Source of the DNA: Marinilabilia rubra
Lineage (GTDB): Bacteria > Bacteroidota > Bacteroidia > Bacteroidales > Marinilabiliaceae
Reading direction: 5' to 3'
Length of the DNA stretch: 64,000 bases
Assembly (NCBI RefSeq): GCF_003121985.1
Contig: NZ_QEWP01000009.1
Span: 1 to 64,000 of the forward strand
In this document: positions 36,203-44,635 of the stretch, in pieces
Layout: the number at the start of each line of letters is the position of its first letter
Numbering within the stretch: the first letter of the stretch is position 1
Translations under genes and position numbers: made by a program
The notes under the pieces: model-generated
The model's database searches: none
What the model was told of the DNA's origin: nothing
Seen by the model: only the letters and a program-made list of their open reading frames with translations

Positions 36203-38416
36203 ATGATACGCACCCTACCCCGTGCTTCATTTATTATTTTTCTCATTTTGACAGTCCTGCTCTTTGCATCGATTTTTGCAATCAAGGCTGATTTCTTCCA
36301 ATTTCTCGTAACCGCAAAACAATGGAGACTTGAGAAAACATCGCTGGTTGTCATTGCTTTTCTTGTACTTTGGCTCCCATTTGCCAGGAGAGTTAAAATA
36401 AGTCTTATTGATGCAGGTGTTCTGTTACTCTCGATTTGGTGGGTATTAAATGAAGTAATTCTTCAAACAAATTATGCTTCTTTCGGGCAAACCATCTTTC
36501 AGGTAGTATTGTGGCTTTCCATTTATTTATTCATCCACACCGGGGCATCAAACAATAAATTCATAGCCGGTGTGGCCATAGTATTTCTCTTCACAACATT
36601 TTTGCAAAGCGGTTTAGGGCTTCTGCAGTTGTATGGGGTTCAACCTTCATTTCATTCGCTTTTCAGGATTACCGGAACTTTTCATAATCCCGGGCCATTT
36701 TCGGGATTCGTGGTGAGCGCGTTGCCGTTGGCAGTTATTTGCTACACAACTTGTCCTGATCTTTCGGGAGAGTTTCACAGAAAAGACACAGAGAAACACG
36801 GAGAGAAAGATGCCAGAGTAATACCTGTTAAATGGTCGAAGGCAAGATTTCCAGCCAATAAAATTTTACAGCAAGGCATTAAGTGGCTTTCGTTGCTTAC
36901 CATTATCTCTATTCTTCTGATTATACCAGCAGCACAGTCCCGCGCGGCATGGCTGGCCGGTATTGCCGGGTGTCTTTATGTTTTCCTGACGTACCCGGGG
37001 TCAATTTCGCTCAGGGACAAGCTTAAGGCATCCTTCAAACGATTGCGTTTGTTTACCCGCTTTTTAATTATCACGGGCGCTATCATTGTCATCATCGGCG
37101 CGGGCACGGGGCTCTACCTCATGAAACAAGGCTCGGCCAACGGGCGGTTGCTCATGTGGCAGATCACCGCGCAATTAATCAAAGACCGCCCCTTGACCGG
37201 TCACGGCAACGGTGCTTTCAGTGCCCTTTACATGGACGAACAGGCCAACTGGTTCGAGAGTGGTAATGGCACAAATGCCCAGACAGCGGTGGCCGGCTCT
37301 CCGGAAGCGCCTTTTAATGAGCCTCTGAAACTGTGGCTGGAAAAGGGATTGATTGGGTTGTTGCTGGCGGGAGCGGTGCTGGGAATAATCTTCTTTCCAG
37401 GAACTTTCAACAAGAAACCAGAAACTCTAAACTATGAACCCATAAAACCCCACCCTATACCCCCTAACCCCCTTGAGGGGGAACCCCAAACCCGCGATCA
37501 CAGCACACCCAAAACGGAACCAGAAACTCGAAACAAGAAACTCAAAACAAGAAACTCGAAACCCAACACTCTCAACTCAAAACTTAGATACCCCCAGACA
37601 TCCGGGAAGTCCCCCTTGGGGGGATTTAGGGGGCTCTCAACTCTTATTTCCGGTCTCAAAGGCACTCTTGTATCCCTTCTCACATTCAGTATCTTCTCCT
37701 ACCCCTTCGACATCAGTTCTTTCATATTGCAACTGGTCGTAGTTGTCGCACTGTTATCTGCCACAACTCCAGCGTTGATAACCACTAAGGGGCGAAAAAG
37801 CCTTCTTCTTACCGTGTCCGTTGTCGGGATGCTTATTGCCGCCGGCATCTGGCACTTCCCAAAGCGGCAGGTACATTACGCTGCACTGAAAACCTGGCAG
37901 GAAGCTGCGCAGTTTTACAATATGCGCTCTTATGGTATTGCCACGGAAGCTTATGAAGAGGTATTTCCTGTATTGAAACACAACGGACTTTTTCTTCAAA
38001 TGTACGGCAAGGCCCTCAGCATGAATGAACAATACAAAAAAAGCAACAAAATCCTGACCTTGGCGCAAAACCACTTGAGCAGTTACATCATCCAAAATAC
38101 CCTTGGCGACAATTACAAAGCACTTGGCAATTACAAGAAAGCAGAAACGGCCTACAGGAAAAGTGCATCCATGGTCCCCTCTATGCTCCTGCCTAAATAT
38201 TTGCTGGCAAAACTGTACGTGAAAAGCGACCAACATCAAAAAGCAAAACAAACAGCACAAGGCATATTGAACAGCCCTGTAAAAATAGAATCCACAGCAA
38301 CAAAGAAAATTATGACTGAAATGAAAGAAATTGTCACACAGAGTAACACGAAGGGATCAAAAAGTTACACAGAGATAACAAATAATCCTCTATGTCTCTC
38401 CGTGGCCTCTGTGTAA
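36203..38416 (+). CDS. O-antigen-ligase-family membrane protein with C-terminal TPR
   Basis: 737 aa. About ten N-terminal membrane segments, a periplasmic Wzy_C/WaaL-like loop (AQSRAAWLAGIAG, GHGNGAFSALYMDEQANWF), further membrane segments, then TPR-like helices at about 585-700 (LGDNYKALGNYKKAETAYRKSASMVP). This layout is shared by WaaL ligases and by PglL-type protein O-glycosyltransferases. Three dispersed repeats are read in frame: at 36770-36812, at 37441-37640 (Pro/Thr/Asn/Lys-rich stretch, residues about 414-480) and at the extreme C-terminus, where the repeat supplies the stop codon. The last ~30 codons of the conserved part are copied again at 44.3 kb and 59.3 kb. It stands directly upstream of the first peptide cassette. 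Substrate unknown. Confidence 0.75.
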   Translation: MIRTLPRASFIIFLILTVLLFASIFAIKADFFQFLVTAKQWRLEKTSLVVIAFLVLWLPFARRVKISLIDAGVLLLSIWWVLNEVILQTNYASFGQTIFQVVLWLSIYLFIHTGASNNKFIAGVAIVFLFTTFLQSGLGLLQLYGVQPSFHSLFRITGTFHNPGPFSGFVVSALPLAVICYTTCPDLSGEFHRKDTEKHGEKDARVIPVKWSKARFPANKILQQGIKWLSLLTIISILLIIPAAQSRAAWLAGIAGCLYVFLTYPGSISLRDKLKASFKRLRLFTRFLIITGAIIVIIGAGTGLYLMKQGSANGRLLMWQITAQLIKDRPLTGHGNGAFSALYMDEQANWFESGNGTNAQTAVAGSPEAPFNEPLKLWLEKGLIGLLLAGAVLGIIFFPGTFNKKPETLNYEPIKPHPIPPNPLEGEPQTRDHSTPKTEPETRNKKLKTRNSKPNTLNSKLRYPQTSGKSPLGGFRGLSTLISGLKGTLVSLLTFSIFSYPFDISSFILQLVVVVALLSATTPALITTKGRKSLLLTVSVVGMLIAAGIWHFPKRQVHYAALKTWQEAAQFYNMRSYGIATEAYEEVFPVLKHNGLFLQMYGKALSMNEQYKKSNKILTLAQNHLSSYIIQNTLGDNYKALGNYKKAETAYRKSASMVPSMLLPKYLLAKLYVKSDQHQKAKQTAQGILNSPVKIESTATKKIMTEMKEIVTQSNTKGSKSYTEITNNPLCLSVASV
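37441..37640. repeat. Dispersed repeats inserted in frame in the O-ligase/TPR gene
   Basis: CCCCCTAACCCCCTTGAGGG-type and CCCCCTTGGGGGGATTTAGG-type palindromic words flank a run of GAAACTCGAAACAAG-like repeats. The segment 37477-37508 matches 53313-53344, at the tail of an RND gene, in 31 of 32 positions. All are translated in frame, between two membrane segments. Confidence 0.75.
38241..38338 (+). repeat. Triplicated segment, copy 1 (3' end of the O-ligase/TPR gene)
   Basis: About 98 bp coding for AKQTAQGILNSPVKIES and following residues. Nearly identical copies without the rest of the gene lie at 44326-44426 and 59335-59422, in each case upstream of a small peptide gene. This copy is still part of the intact gene. 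Confidence 0.85.
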
Positions 38417-38547
38417 CAAAAAAGATAAATGAGTTATGAAACAACCCGGAATACCACAAGGATACAATGAGAATCACCAAAAATATTACAAAATATTTCT
38501 CCGTGAATCTCTGCGTCTCCTCTGTGTGCTCCGTGTAACAAACTGGG

Positions 38548-38642
38548 AAAAAGAAGAGGAAGCCAAACGCTGTCCAAGCCCACGCTTCCTCTTCCAGCTC
38601 CCTTTCCTAAAAAAGAAAGGAGGTGATATGACACAAAGATAA
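38548..38642 (-). ncRNA. Candidate small RNA / structured element, copy 1 (shortened)
   Basis: On the minus strand: a -7 box TATCTTTG (38641-38634), then TCACCTCCTTTCT, complementary to the Shine-Dalgarno motif, a CCTTTC/GAAAGG hairpin, and a perfect 11-bp stem GAAGAGGAAGC (38553-38563) with GCTTCCTCTTC (38584-38594), followed on the minus strand by TTTTT. This resembles a short RNA with an intrinsic terminator. Compared with copies 2 and 3, the 5' hairpin is deleted. On the plus strand the same bases give AGAAAGGAGGTGAT (38614-38627) followed by a tiny frame ATG ACA CAA AGA TAA. No -33 box is evident. Confidence 0.42.
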
Positions 38643-38778
38643 TGATAAACCAAACACGATAATCACACTAAGTGGTTACAAACAATGTTCCCTGCCAGGC
38701 AGGATAACATTGCACTTTTAAGAAATCAACGACTTCGGTCGTTGAAAATTGAATTTTTATCATTTAAAATTTTAGAAA
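38643..38778 (+). promoter_or_regulatory. Structured leader of peptide gene 1
   Basis: Hairpin A pairs TAATCAC (38660-38666) with GTGGTTA (38672-38678). Hairpin B pairs CAATGTT (38683-38689) with AACATTG (38706-38712) around CCTGCCAGGCAGG. Hairpin C is CAACGAC-TTCG-GTCGTTG (38727-38744), a UUCG tetraloop. TTAAAATTTTA (38764-38774) ends 4 nt before the ATG. The same order of elements precedes peptide genes 2 and 3. It could be a cis-acting RNA or operator; the promoter is not resolved. Confidence 0.55.
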
Positions 38779-39147
38779 ATGAATCTTAAGAAAAAAGTAA
38801 TATTTGGAGTGGTTGCAGGCTTCTTTGCCGTGGCTACGATTTTTAACATGGGCTTGTTGAATGATAATGGGACAGGGGATTTGTCACTGGATGCTATTGC
38901 GATTATGGCGCAGGCGCAAAGTGAAGGACCAGATTATTCAGTAGGCTATATCAATAATCCTGAAGAATGTACAATCACTGAAACAGTGGAGTGTACAATA
39001 GGGGGAATAATATACACACAGTGGGGGCCTATCGATTGCACCATAGGTTTTAGTTACCCCATCACCCACGATGGGACACAAAATTATTGTACCTACACCG
39101 GTGGTCCCGGGGGATGTTCATTCCATACTTGCCAAAAAAACAACTAG
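38779..39147 (+). CDS. NVEALA-like small exported Cys-rich peptide 1
   Basis: 122 aa. A basic start MNLKKKVIFG, one hydrophobic segment (VVAGFFAVATIFNMGLL), then LSLDAIAIMAQA at about residues 36-47, matching the LxxANVEALA-type region that defines Bacteroidota NVEALA peptides. The AQA sequence offers a signal-peptidase-like cleavage site. The mature part has six cysteines (EEC, VEC, IDC, NYC, GGC, HTC) and many Gly/Thr/Tyr residues, which suggests disulfide cross-linking outside the cytoplasm. It is the first gene of cassette 1 and is followed by a 13-bp stem-loop before the propeller lipoprotein gene. Biological role unknown. Confidence 0.8.
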   Translation: MNLKKKVIFGVVAGFFAVATIFNMGLLNDNGTGDLSLDAIAIMAQAQSEGPDYSVGYINNPEECTITETVECTIGGIIYTQWGPIDCTIGFSYPITHDGTQNYCTYTGGPGGCSFHTCQKNN

Positions 39148-39163
39148 ATAAATAAAAAGCACT

Positions 39164-39238
39164 ACTGCCTAAATAAGCTTTAATACAAAATTTGAATCCA
39201 ATTAAAATAAACTGAAAAACATAGTTTATTTAGGCAGT
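39164..39238 (+). terminator. Stem-loop after peptide gene 1
   Basis: ACTGCCTAAATAA (39164-39176) pairs perfectly over 13 bp with TTATTTAGGCAGT (39226-39238). The loop is 49 nt and there is no U-tract, so it may be a partial terminator or a 3'-end stabiliser that lets the peptide gene be expressed above the downstream lipoproteins. Confidence 0.6.
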
Positions 39239-39255
39239 ATTCAAGAAAGATAATT

Positions 39256-40464
39256 ATGAATTATAGCAATTTAAAAGTACTGACTTTTGCCTTTTATACT
39301 TTTGGGATTTTATCTTCATCATGCAATAAGGATAATTCAGGACAAATTGTCAAAATGCAAGACAATGCTACTACAATTAATATTAACCCAATGAAAAAGG
39401 ATTGGGATAAAACCGATGAGATTATTAAAGAAATTAAGGTCATTCCTTTAGAGACATCACCTGAAGCATTAATTGGAAGAGTTGAAGATATTCAATTTAA
39501 AAATAGCAAAATTTTTGTTCATGATGGAACATCTCAAGAAATTAAAATTTTCAACAAAAAGGGCATGTTCTTAAGCAAGATTTCCAATCAAAATAGAGGC
39601 CCGGAAGGATATCTCGACATATCGGGTTTTTCGTTATGCGATAATGACAGTTTAATTGAAATTTACGATAACAGAAACCATTCGTTTAAAACCTATACCA
39701 TAGAAAATAAATTTGTTAAAAGACAAAAAATTGATTACATGGTTACCGATTTCCGAAATATTTGCAACCATAGAAAGATAGTTTATTCTGGATTTATGCC
39801 TTCGTATAATTTAAAAAGTTTTCCTTCATTATCGCGTGTACTTTTCTGTAACCAAAATTCTAAAATTTATAAAACAGCTTTGCCTTTTGAATACAAGGAA
39901 AACTCAGAAATTCATATGTTTTCCCGCCCAAAAAACAATCTAAGCTATTACAAAGACACAGTTGTATTAGCAGGTGAAAAGCTAACTAATGCTGTTTATC
40001 ATATACACGGAGACTCTATTAGCAAAAAATATTTTTTAAATTTTGGTAAAAAATATAACATCCCATTAAACTACTGGTCTTCAGAGCACGAATTAAAAGA
40101 TCTCAGAAAGTCAAATAAATTTAATAATTACGTAAAAATACGCTCAGTATTGGAATCTAAAAATCATCTTTATGTAAAATATTCTTTAAATAACAAGATT
40201 TGTTTTTACATATTCAATAAATCTAATCTAAAAGGATATAATATTCCATTATTCTTTAGACGCCAAAGCGATGTATTAAATTTACCTATGCCTTCCTTTA
40301 AATGGGATGAGCATTTTGTTGGAATAAAAGACGCATATACGGTAAAAAAAGAGATAACTGAATATAAAAATAAAGAACTTGAGTTACCTATTCCTCTTAA
40401 AGACATAGATAATAAAATTACAAACCAAAGCAATCCTTTGCTTTTTTTAATTCAATGGAAATGA
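39256..40464 (+). CDS. 6-bladed beta-propeller lipoprotein (cassette 1)
   Basis: 402 aa. Signal sequence with lipobox LSSSC (Cys23). The mature part begins with the typical pattern of Bacteroidota 6-bladed propellers: KVIPLETSPEALIGRVEDIQF, KIFVHDGTSQEIKIFNKKG, ISNQNRGPEGYLDISGF. This matches the family found next to NVEALA peptide genes in Bacteroides (DUF5128/BF3164-like). It is presumably anchored in the outer membrane or periplasm and may bind or present the peptide (inference). It overlaps the next gene by 10 bp. Paralogues are at 45454 and 60431. Confidence 0.82.
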   Translation: MNYSNLKVLTFAFYTFGILSSSCNKDNSGQIVKMQDNATTININPMKKDWDKTDEIIKEIKVIPLETSPEALIGRVEDIQFKNSKIFVHDGTSQEIKIFNKKGMFLSKISNQNRGPEGYLDISGFSLCDNDSLIEIYDNRNHSFKTYTIENKFVKRQKIDYMVTDFRNICNHRKIVYSGFMPSYNLKSFPSLSRVLFCNQNSKIYKTALPFEYKENSEIHMFSRPKNNLSYYKDTVVLAGEKLTNAVYHIHGDSISKKYFLNFGKKYNIPLNYWSSEHELKDLRKSNKFNNYVKIRSVLESKNHLYVKYSLNNKICFYIFNKSNLKGYNIPLFFRRQSDVLNLPMPSFKWDEHFVGIKDAYTVKKEITEYKNKELELPIPLKDIDNKITNQSNPLLFLIQWK

Positions 40465-41330
40465 AAACAAAATATTTCTTTTTTTTCATCTTATTGGTAA
40501 TTCTAATCATTTCCGGATGTACTAATAAAAAAATCAAAGAATGTTTTTTAACAAATATTCAAAATCAATGCTCCTTTTCACTATCAGGGAACATATCTTT
40601 GTTAGACATAAATGCCAATCAACTATTTATTAATGATTTAACATTAAAAAACACCACATTAGCCCTAAGAATACCGCCAAATGCTCCAATAGCAACATGG
40701 CAAACAGAAATAGACTTTATTAAAAGTCAAGCCATAGATGAATCCGAAGTTTTATTGATTTTTTCGGAAAAAAATCTAACTGATCTAAAACTAAAATACA
40801 ACAAAAATAACTATAATTTTTTTGCAGTCAATTTATATGATTATGAATACGTATTTCCCGAAAATTTAGAAAATTACAAACAACCTTATTACTTTACTAT
40901 AAGTCAAAATCATACATGTAACAATGTTTTTTTCCCTCATTCAAAATTATTCAACTATAGAGAAATATATATTGATCATATAAAAAGAACTAGTTTATTT
41001 CAAAACCATATTAAACAGTCAGAATTTGAACGCTTATTTCAAAGCCGAAGAATTGATATTGGAGAAATAAACTATAAAGACTCAAAACAAATCAGGTTAA
41101 CTTTCGAAAACACTATAGATAAAACAATTACAATAGAAAGCATAAAAAGCAATTGTGGTTGTATTGTCACTAGTTTGAGCAAAAGAACGATTATGCCAAA
41201 AGAAACATTTTCAATTATTGTAACTTATACAGCATTAGATTTCGCTCAATTTTACAAGCATTTCTATTTAAATATAAAAGATAAAGATTCCCCAGTTCGT
41301 TTTACCATATGTGGTGTAGTAATAGAATAA
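40455..41330 (+). CDS. DUF1573-domain lipoprotein
   Basis: 291 aa. Lipobox IISGC (Cys22). The C-terminal ~90 residues match DUF1573: IDIGEINYKDSKQIRLTFEN, then SNCGCIVTSLSKRTIMPKET and the closing FYLNIKDKDSPVRFTICGVV, an immunoglobulin-like fold with the typical Cys-Gly-Cys. The N-terminal half has no clear homology. It overlaps the upstream propeller gene by 10 bp. DUF1573 proteins are common periplasmic or surface lipoproteins of Bacteroidota with no assigned reaction. No counterpart is seen in cassettes 2 and 3. Confidence 0.78.
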   Translation: MEMKTKYFFFFILLVILIISGCTNKKIKECFLTNIQNQCSFSLSGNISLLDINANQLFINDLTLKNTTLALRIPPNAPIATWQTEIDFIKSQAIDESEVLLIFSEKNLTDLKLKYNKNNYNFFAVNLYDYEYVFPENLENYKQPYYFTISQNHTCNNVFFPHSKLFNYREIYIDHIKRTSLFQNHIKQSEFERLFQSRRIDIGEINYKDSKQIRLTFENTIDKTITIESIKSNCGCIVTSLSKRTIMPKETFSIIVTYTALDFAQFYKHFYLNIKDKDSPVRFTICGVVIE

Positions 41331-41390
41331 GTTAACCTTACATTTTTTATATAACAGAATAACTTTCAATAATTGCAAAAACACCTTATT

Positions 41391-41783
41391 ATGAGCTTTT
41401 CACACCCCAAAGATTTTCTTTTGTGGGCTTGCACCAGCTTACTTCAAAAAGAAGAGAAACCTCGGAAAATGGTGAATAAGTCTCTTAAACTTGAAAAATT
41501 TGAAATTGTCCAACAAGCAATCACCCTATTGACATTAGAGGAAAAAAGACAAACCCATAAATACCTTTCCATGGTTTACCTACAAAACAGTTGCAATCCC
41601 AGCTACCCCAAATTCATCGAGTGGCAGCAAAAAATGGATGCCATTGACACTTTAGACTTACCCCTTACAAAAAGGCTTCATTCCTATTTTGGAAATAAAG
41701 ACTCTTTTGACCAGCATCTATTATCATTATTGATGCTCATCAGAAAACCACACCCTTTCATAAACATAACCATATTTCAATGA
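41391..41783 (+). pseudogene. Degenerate copy of the adjacent redoxin lipoprotein gene
   Basis: A reading frame opens at 41373 (TTG) or 41391 (ATG), but only its middle resembles a gene. About 65 codons (KMVNKSLKLEKFEIVQQ to FIEWQQKMDAI) are clearly homologous to the intact gene at 41780-42325. The signal peptide and lipobox are lost, the thiol motif reads CNPS instead of CNPC, and similarity stops after KMDAID, as after a frameshift. I read it as a decayed tandem duplicate. Its end overlaps the start of the intact gene by 4 bp, so translation could still be coupled. Confidence 0.75.
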
Positions 41784-42325
41784 AAAATTTTCTATTTTTA
41801 GTAGGAACAGTATTTCTACTTTTCTCATGCAACAACCTTCCCCCAAAGGAAAAGGAACTTCGTAAAATACTGAATAAATCTCTTAACCTTGACAATTTTG
41901 AAACCGTCCAACAAGGAAACACCCTATGGTCTTTGGACGAGCTAAAGCAAAACCACGGATACCTCTCCGTGGTTTATCTCCAAAACAGTTGCAACCCCTG
42001 CTACCCCAAATTTATCGAGTGGCAGCAAAAAATGGATTCCATCAACACCCCTAACAGTTATACCGTATTATTCGTCATCAAAGGCAACAGTTATGGTGAG
42101 TTCATGACCAATGTTCTGGACATCGAATACGTGGAGGATAAGTACTACACAATCATGGACCCCGAGGGAAAATTTCTGGCAAACAACAGCGATATTCCAC
42201 GGTGGATTATCGACAATTCCATACTTATCGATTCCGAAAACAAGATAAAAATGGTGGGGGCGCCTTTCGCAACGCCGGAAATGACGGAGTTGTTTTATGA
42301 GGTATGCCAAAAGCCTTTAAAATAA
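41780..42325 (+). CDS. Thioredoxin-fold (redoxin) lipoprotein with CNPC motif (cassette 1)
   Basis: 181 aa. Lipobox LFSC (Cys17 region) then a thioredoxin-like domain: VVYLQNSCNPCYPKFIEWQQ carries a C-x-x-C active site in the correct position after the first beta strand, followed by YTVLFVIKGNSYGEF and GAPFATPEMTELF. It is likely a periplasmic thiol-disulfide protein related to the TlpA/redoxin group, which could form or reduce disulfides in the Cys-rich peptide of the cassette (inference). A decayed duplicate lies directly upstream. Confidence 0.78.
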   Translation: MKNFLFLVGTVFLLFSCNNLPPKEKELRKILNKSLNLDNFETVQQGNTLWSLDELKQNHGYLSVVYLQNSCNPCYPKFIEWQQKMDSINTPNSYTVLFVIKGNSYGEFMTNVLDIEYVEDKYYTIMDPEGKFLANNSDIPRWIIDNSILIDSENKIKMVGAPFATPEMTELFYEVCQKPLK

Positions 42326-42373
42326 AAAATCCCTATTTTTTGCATCATTGAAAACCAAACAAACTTATATACC

Positions 42374-44305
42374 ATGAAAAAACACCTAACAATAATCCAA
42401 ATCCTCTTTCTTTTCTCTATTGCATCGTGCAACAACAGAGAAGCATGCCGCATATCTCCAGAAGTACAGGCAAGATGCGACAGCATAAAGCAGGAGATAA
42501 GCCGCTTATCAACAGACATCAACGACACACTAAAACTTGAAGCTCTGCAATTTCTACTGAAACATGTTCCCTATCGCACGCATTACAAAGTTCCTAACAT
42601 GGGCATTTACAGCGATACTATAAAAAAGTATACCTCAACCCCGAAACTGCAGGAAGAAAAATTACGAGAACTGGCACGCCTTTATTCTCATCAAAACAGG
42701 AAGGAGGTCGTAAATGATGCATTTCATTTAACAGGAGAACAACTGGTTGAACATGTTTCCAAGGTAACTGATTTTTATCAACTCACACCTTGGTCTGACC
42801 AAATTCCCTTACACGTTTTTCAGGAATATTTATTGCCCTATAACATTTATTCCAATGGAAACAATTCTTGGATTAATTATTACAGGAAACAATTTTTTCA
42901 GGAAAACGACAGTGCAATTTTAGATGTGCCACTGGTAGATGCATTTAAAATAGTCCACAATTGGATTTACAAAAAAACAAAAGGATTCAGAGTACGTTGG
43001 GGAAATAAGGCACTTAACCTCCCTGATTTAAGCCCACAAACATACAACTTTTTGCGTGCAGGCTCATGTGATGATATCAGCAAGTTTTCATTGATCTTAA
43101 TGCGCTCACTAAGTATACCCACTTCAATAGATTTTACGCCCACCTATTTAAACCGACCCTCTGGTCACAGTTGGAACATCGCAGTCATCTCAGAAAAAAA
43201 ATTCATCCCCTATATTAGCAATAATGGGACTCCAGGTAAATACAAAAATGCCAATTTTAAACTTGCAAAAGTTTATCGGCAGTCCTTCTCGGGACAAACC
43301 AAACAACAAAAACACTTTTCTAACCCACTAAAACCGCAAAGTTCATTACCCGGATTTATCTTCTTTTCGGATGTAACAGACCAATATACAGAAACCTCAG
43401 ATTTGGTAATACCCTTGAAAAAACGTTTTTTTCAAGATAATAATATTGGATGGCTGAGCGTTTTCACCCGCGAAGGCTGGGCTCCTGTTGCCAGGGCAAA
43501 AGCAACAAAAAACTCACTGACTTTTAGCAAAGTGGGTCGTGGAGGTGTATATAATGTATTAAACGCTCAAGGCAAAAATATAACAAAAAAAAATGCTCCT
43601 TTTTTATTAAAACCCAATGGTGAAATTCTGTATTTCATTCCGGACACCTCTCACAGGACAACAATTAATCTGTTTCGTAAATATACTTTTTACGACCGCA
43701 ATGCTAAATGGTTGGAACGAATGATAGGAGGCCGATTCGAGGGTGCCAACTCTCCGGATTTTAGCGACCGTGAAATTCTGTCAGAAATTACTGAACGCCC
43801 ATCAGAACACTTCAACACATTGCATATAGAAAATAATACCCATTATAGGTATGTGCGATACCTGTCACCTCCACAATCACGAGGAAATGTTGCTGAAATT
43901 ATATTTTTTGGTTCCGACAGCATACAGTCCTCTTTAAAGGGAGATGTGATTGGAACCAAAAACTATAATAACGTAAGAGAATTAGCCTTTGATGATAACC
44001 CCCTAACTTTCGTTAATATTTGGAAAGAAAATATCTGGGTAGGTATGAAGTTCAATAAACCGGAAGTCATAAGTAAAATAAAGTACATGCCCCGCAATGA
44101 TATGAACGCAATCCAACCTGGCGATGAATATGAACTGTTCTACTGGAACGAAGAATGGAAATCATTAGGTCGAAAAACAGCCGACTCAACCACGCTTCAA
44201 TACGACAATGCACCGTCAAATGCCCTCTTCTGGCTAAGAAATCATTCAGCCGGCCGAGAGGAAAGGATTTTTTCTTACGAGAATGGCAAACAGGTTTGGT
44301 GGTAA
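42374..44305 (+). CDS. Transglutaminase-like lipoprotein (cassette 1)
   Basis: 643 aa. Lipobox IASC (Cys19). The core contains the transglutaminase-fold catalytic pattern: Cys232 in RAGSCDDISKFSLILMRSL, then His265 in SGHSWNIAV; the third residue is probably an Asp/Asn downstream in KFIPYISNNG. The C-terminal ~150 residues (RYVRYLSPPQSRGNVAEIIFF, FVNIWKENIWVGMKFNKPE) resemble an F5/8-type discoidin jelly roll. Members may be proteases, amidases or cross-linkers of peptide substrates. Its position makes the cassette peptide a possible substrate. A fossil of a second copy of its 3' end remains at about 59205-59275. Last gene of cassette 1. Confidence 0.75.
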   Translation: MKKHLTIIQILFLFSIASCNNREACRISPEVQARCDSIKQEISRLSTDINDTLKLEALQFLLKHVPYRTHYKVPNMGIYSDTIKKYTSTPKLQEEKLRELARLYSHQNRKEVVNDAFHLTGEQLVEHVSKVTDFYQLTPWSDQIPLHVFQEYLLPYNIYSNGNNSWINYYRKQFFQENDSAILDVPLVDAFKIVHNWIYKKTKGFRVRWGNKALNLPDLSPQTYNFLRAGSCDDISKFSLILMRSLSIPTSIDFTPTYLNRPSGHSWNIAVISEKKFIPYISNNGTPGKYKNANFKLAKVYRQSFSGQTKQQKHFSNPLKPQSSLPGFIFFSDVTDQYTETSDLVIPLKKRFFQDNNIGWLSVFTREGWAPVARAKATKNSLTFSKVGRGGVYNVLNAQGKNITKKNAPFLLKPNGEILYFIPDTSHRTTINLFRKYTFYDRNAKWLERMIGGRFEGANSPDFSDREILSEITERPSEHFNTLHIENNTHYRYVRYLSPPQSRGNVAEIIFFGSDSIQSSLKGDVIGTKNYNNVRELAFDDNPLTFVNIWKENIWVGMKFNKPEVISKIKYMPRNDMNAIQPGDEYELFYWNEEWKSLGRKTADSTTLQYDNAPSNALFWLRNHSAGREERIFSYENGKQVWW

Positions 44306-44317
44306 TTTATTATTTAA

Positions 44318-44442
44318 CGGACCGCAAAGCAAAACAAACAGCACAAAATATATTGAACAGCCCTGTAAAAATTGAATCCACAGCAACAAGGAAAATTATG
44401 ACTGAAATGAAAGAAATTGTTACACATAGTACCACGGAGTAG
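44318..44442 (+). pseudogene. Orphan 3' end of the O-ligase/TPR gene (triplicated segment, copy 2)
   Basis: From 44326 to 44426 the sequence is close to 38241-38338 and still reads AKQTAQNILNSPVKIESTAT in frame, ending at a TAG (44442). No start or upstream part of the gene is present. It begins 12 bp after the transglutaminase stop codon. The downstream sequence up to 44715 also follows the copy 1 order (ACACAGAG/CTCCGTG repeats, then the structured element), so this is a duplicated block. Confidence 0.85.
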
Positions 44443-44635
44443 TCACAAAGAAACACAGAGATTAGAAATAATCCTATGTGAATCACTGTTACTCCTCCGA
44501 TCGCTCCGTGTAACCAAAAAAGACAAATAAATTATGAAACAACCCGGTATATCACAAGAACACCATGAGAATCACCTAAAATATCTCTCCATGAATCTCC
44601 GTGTCTTCTCTGTGTGCTCCGTGTAACAAACTGGG

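Noticed and set aside
38614-38627. Fragment of a 16S rRNA gene, because the complement matches the rRNA 3' tail
   Set aside because: The match covers only about 12 nt; no upstream 16S sequence or spacer tRNA was seen.
38434-38634. Minus-strand frame homologous to another at 44532-44762, sharing FLGKGAGRGSVGLDSVW
   Set aside because: The similarity is explained by the duplicated DNA element, including a terminator-like stem; the frame is not kept in copy 3 and has no signal or domain.
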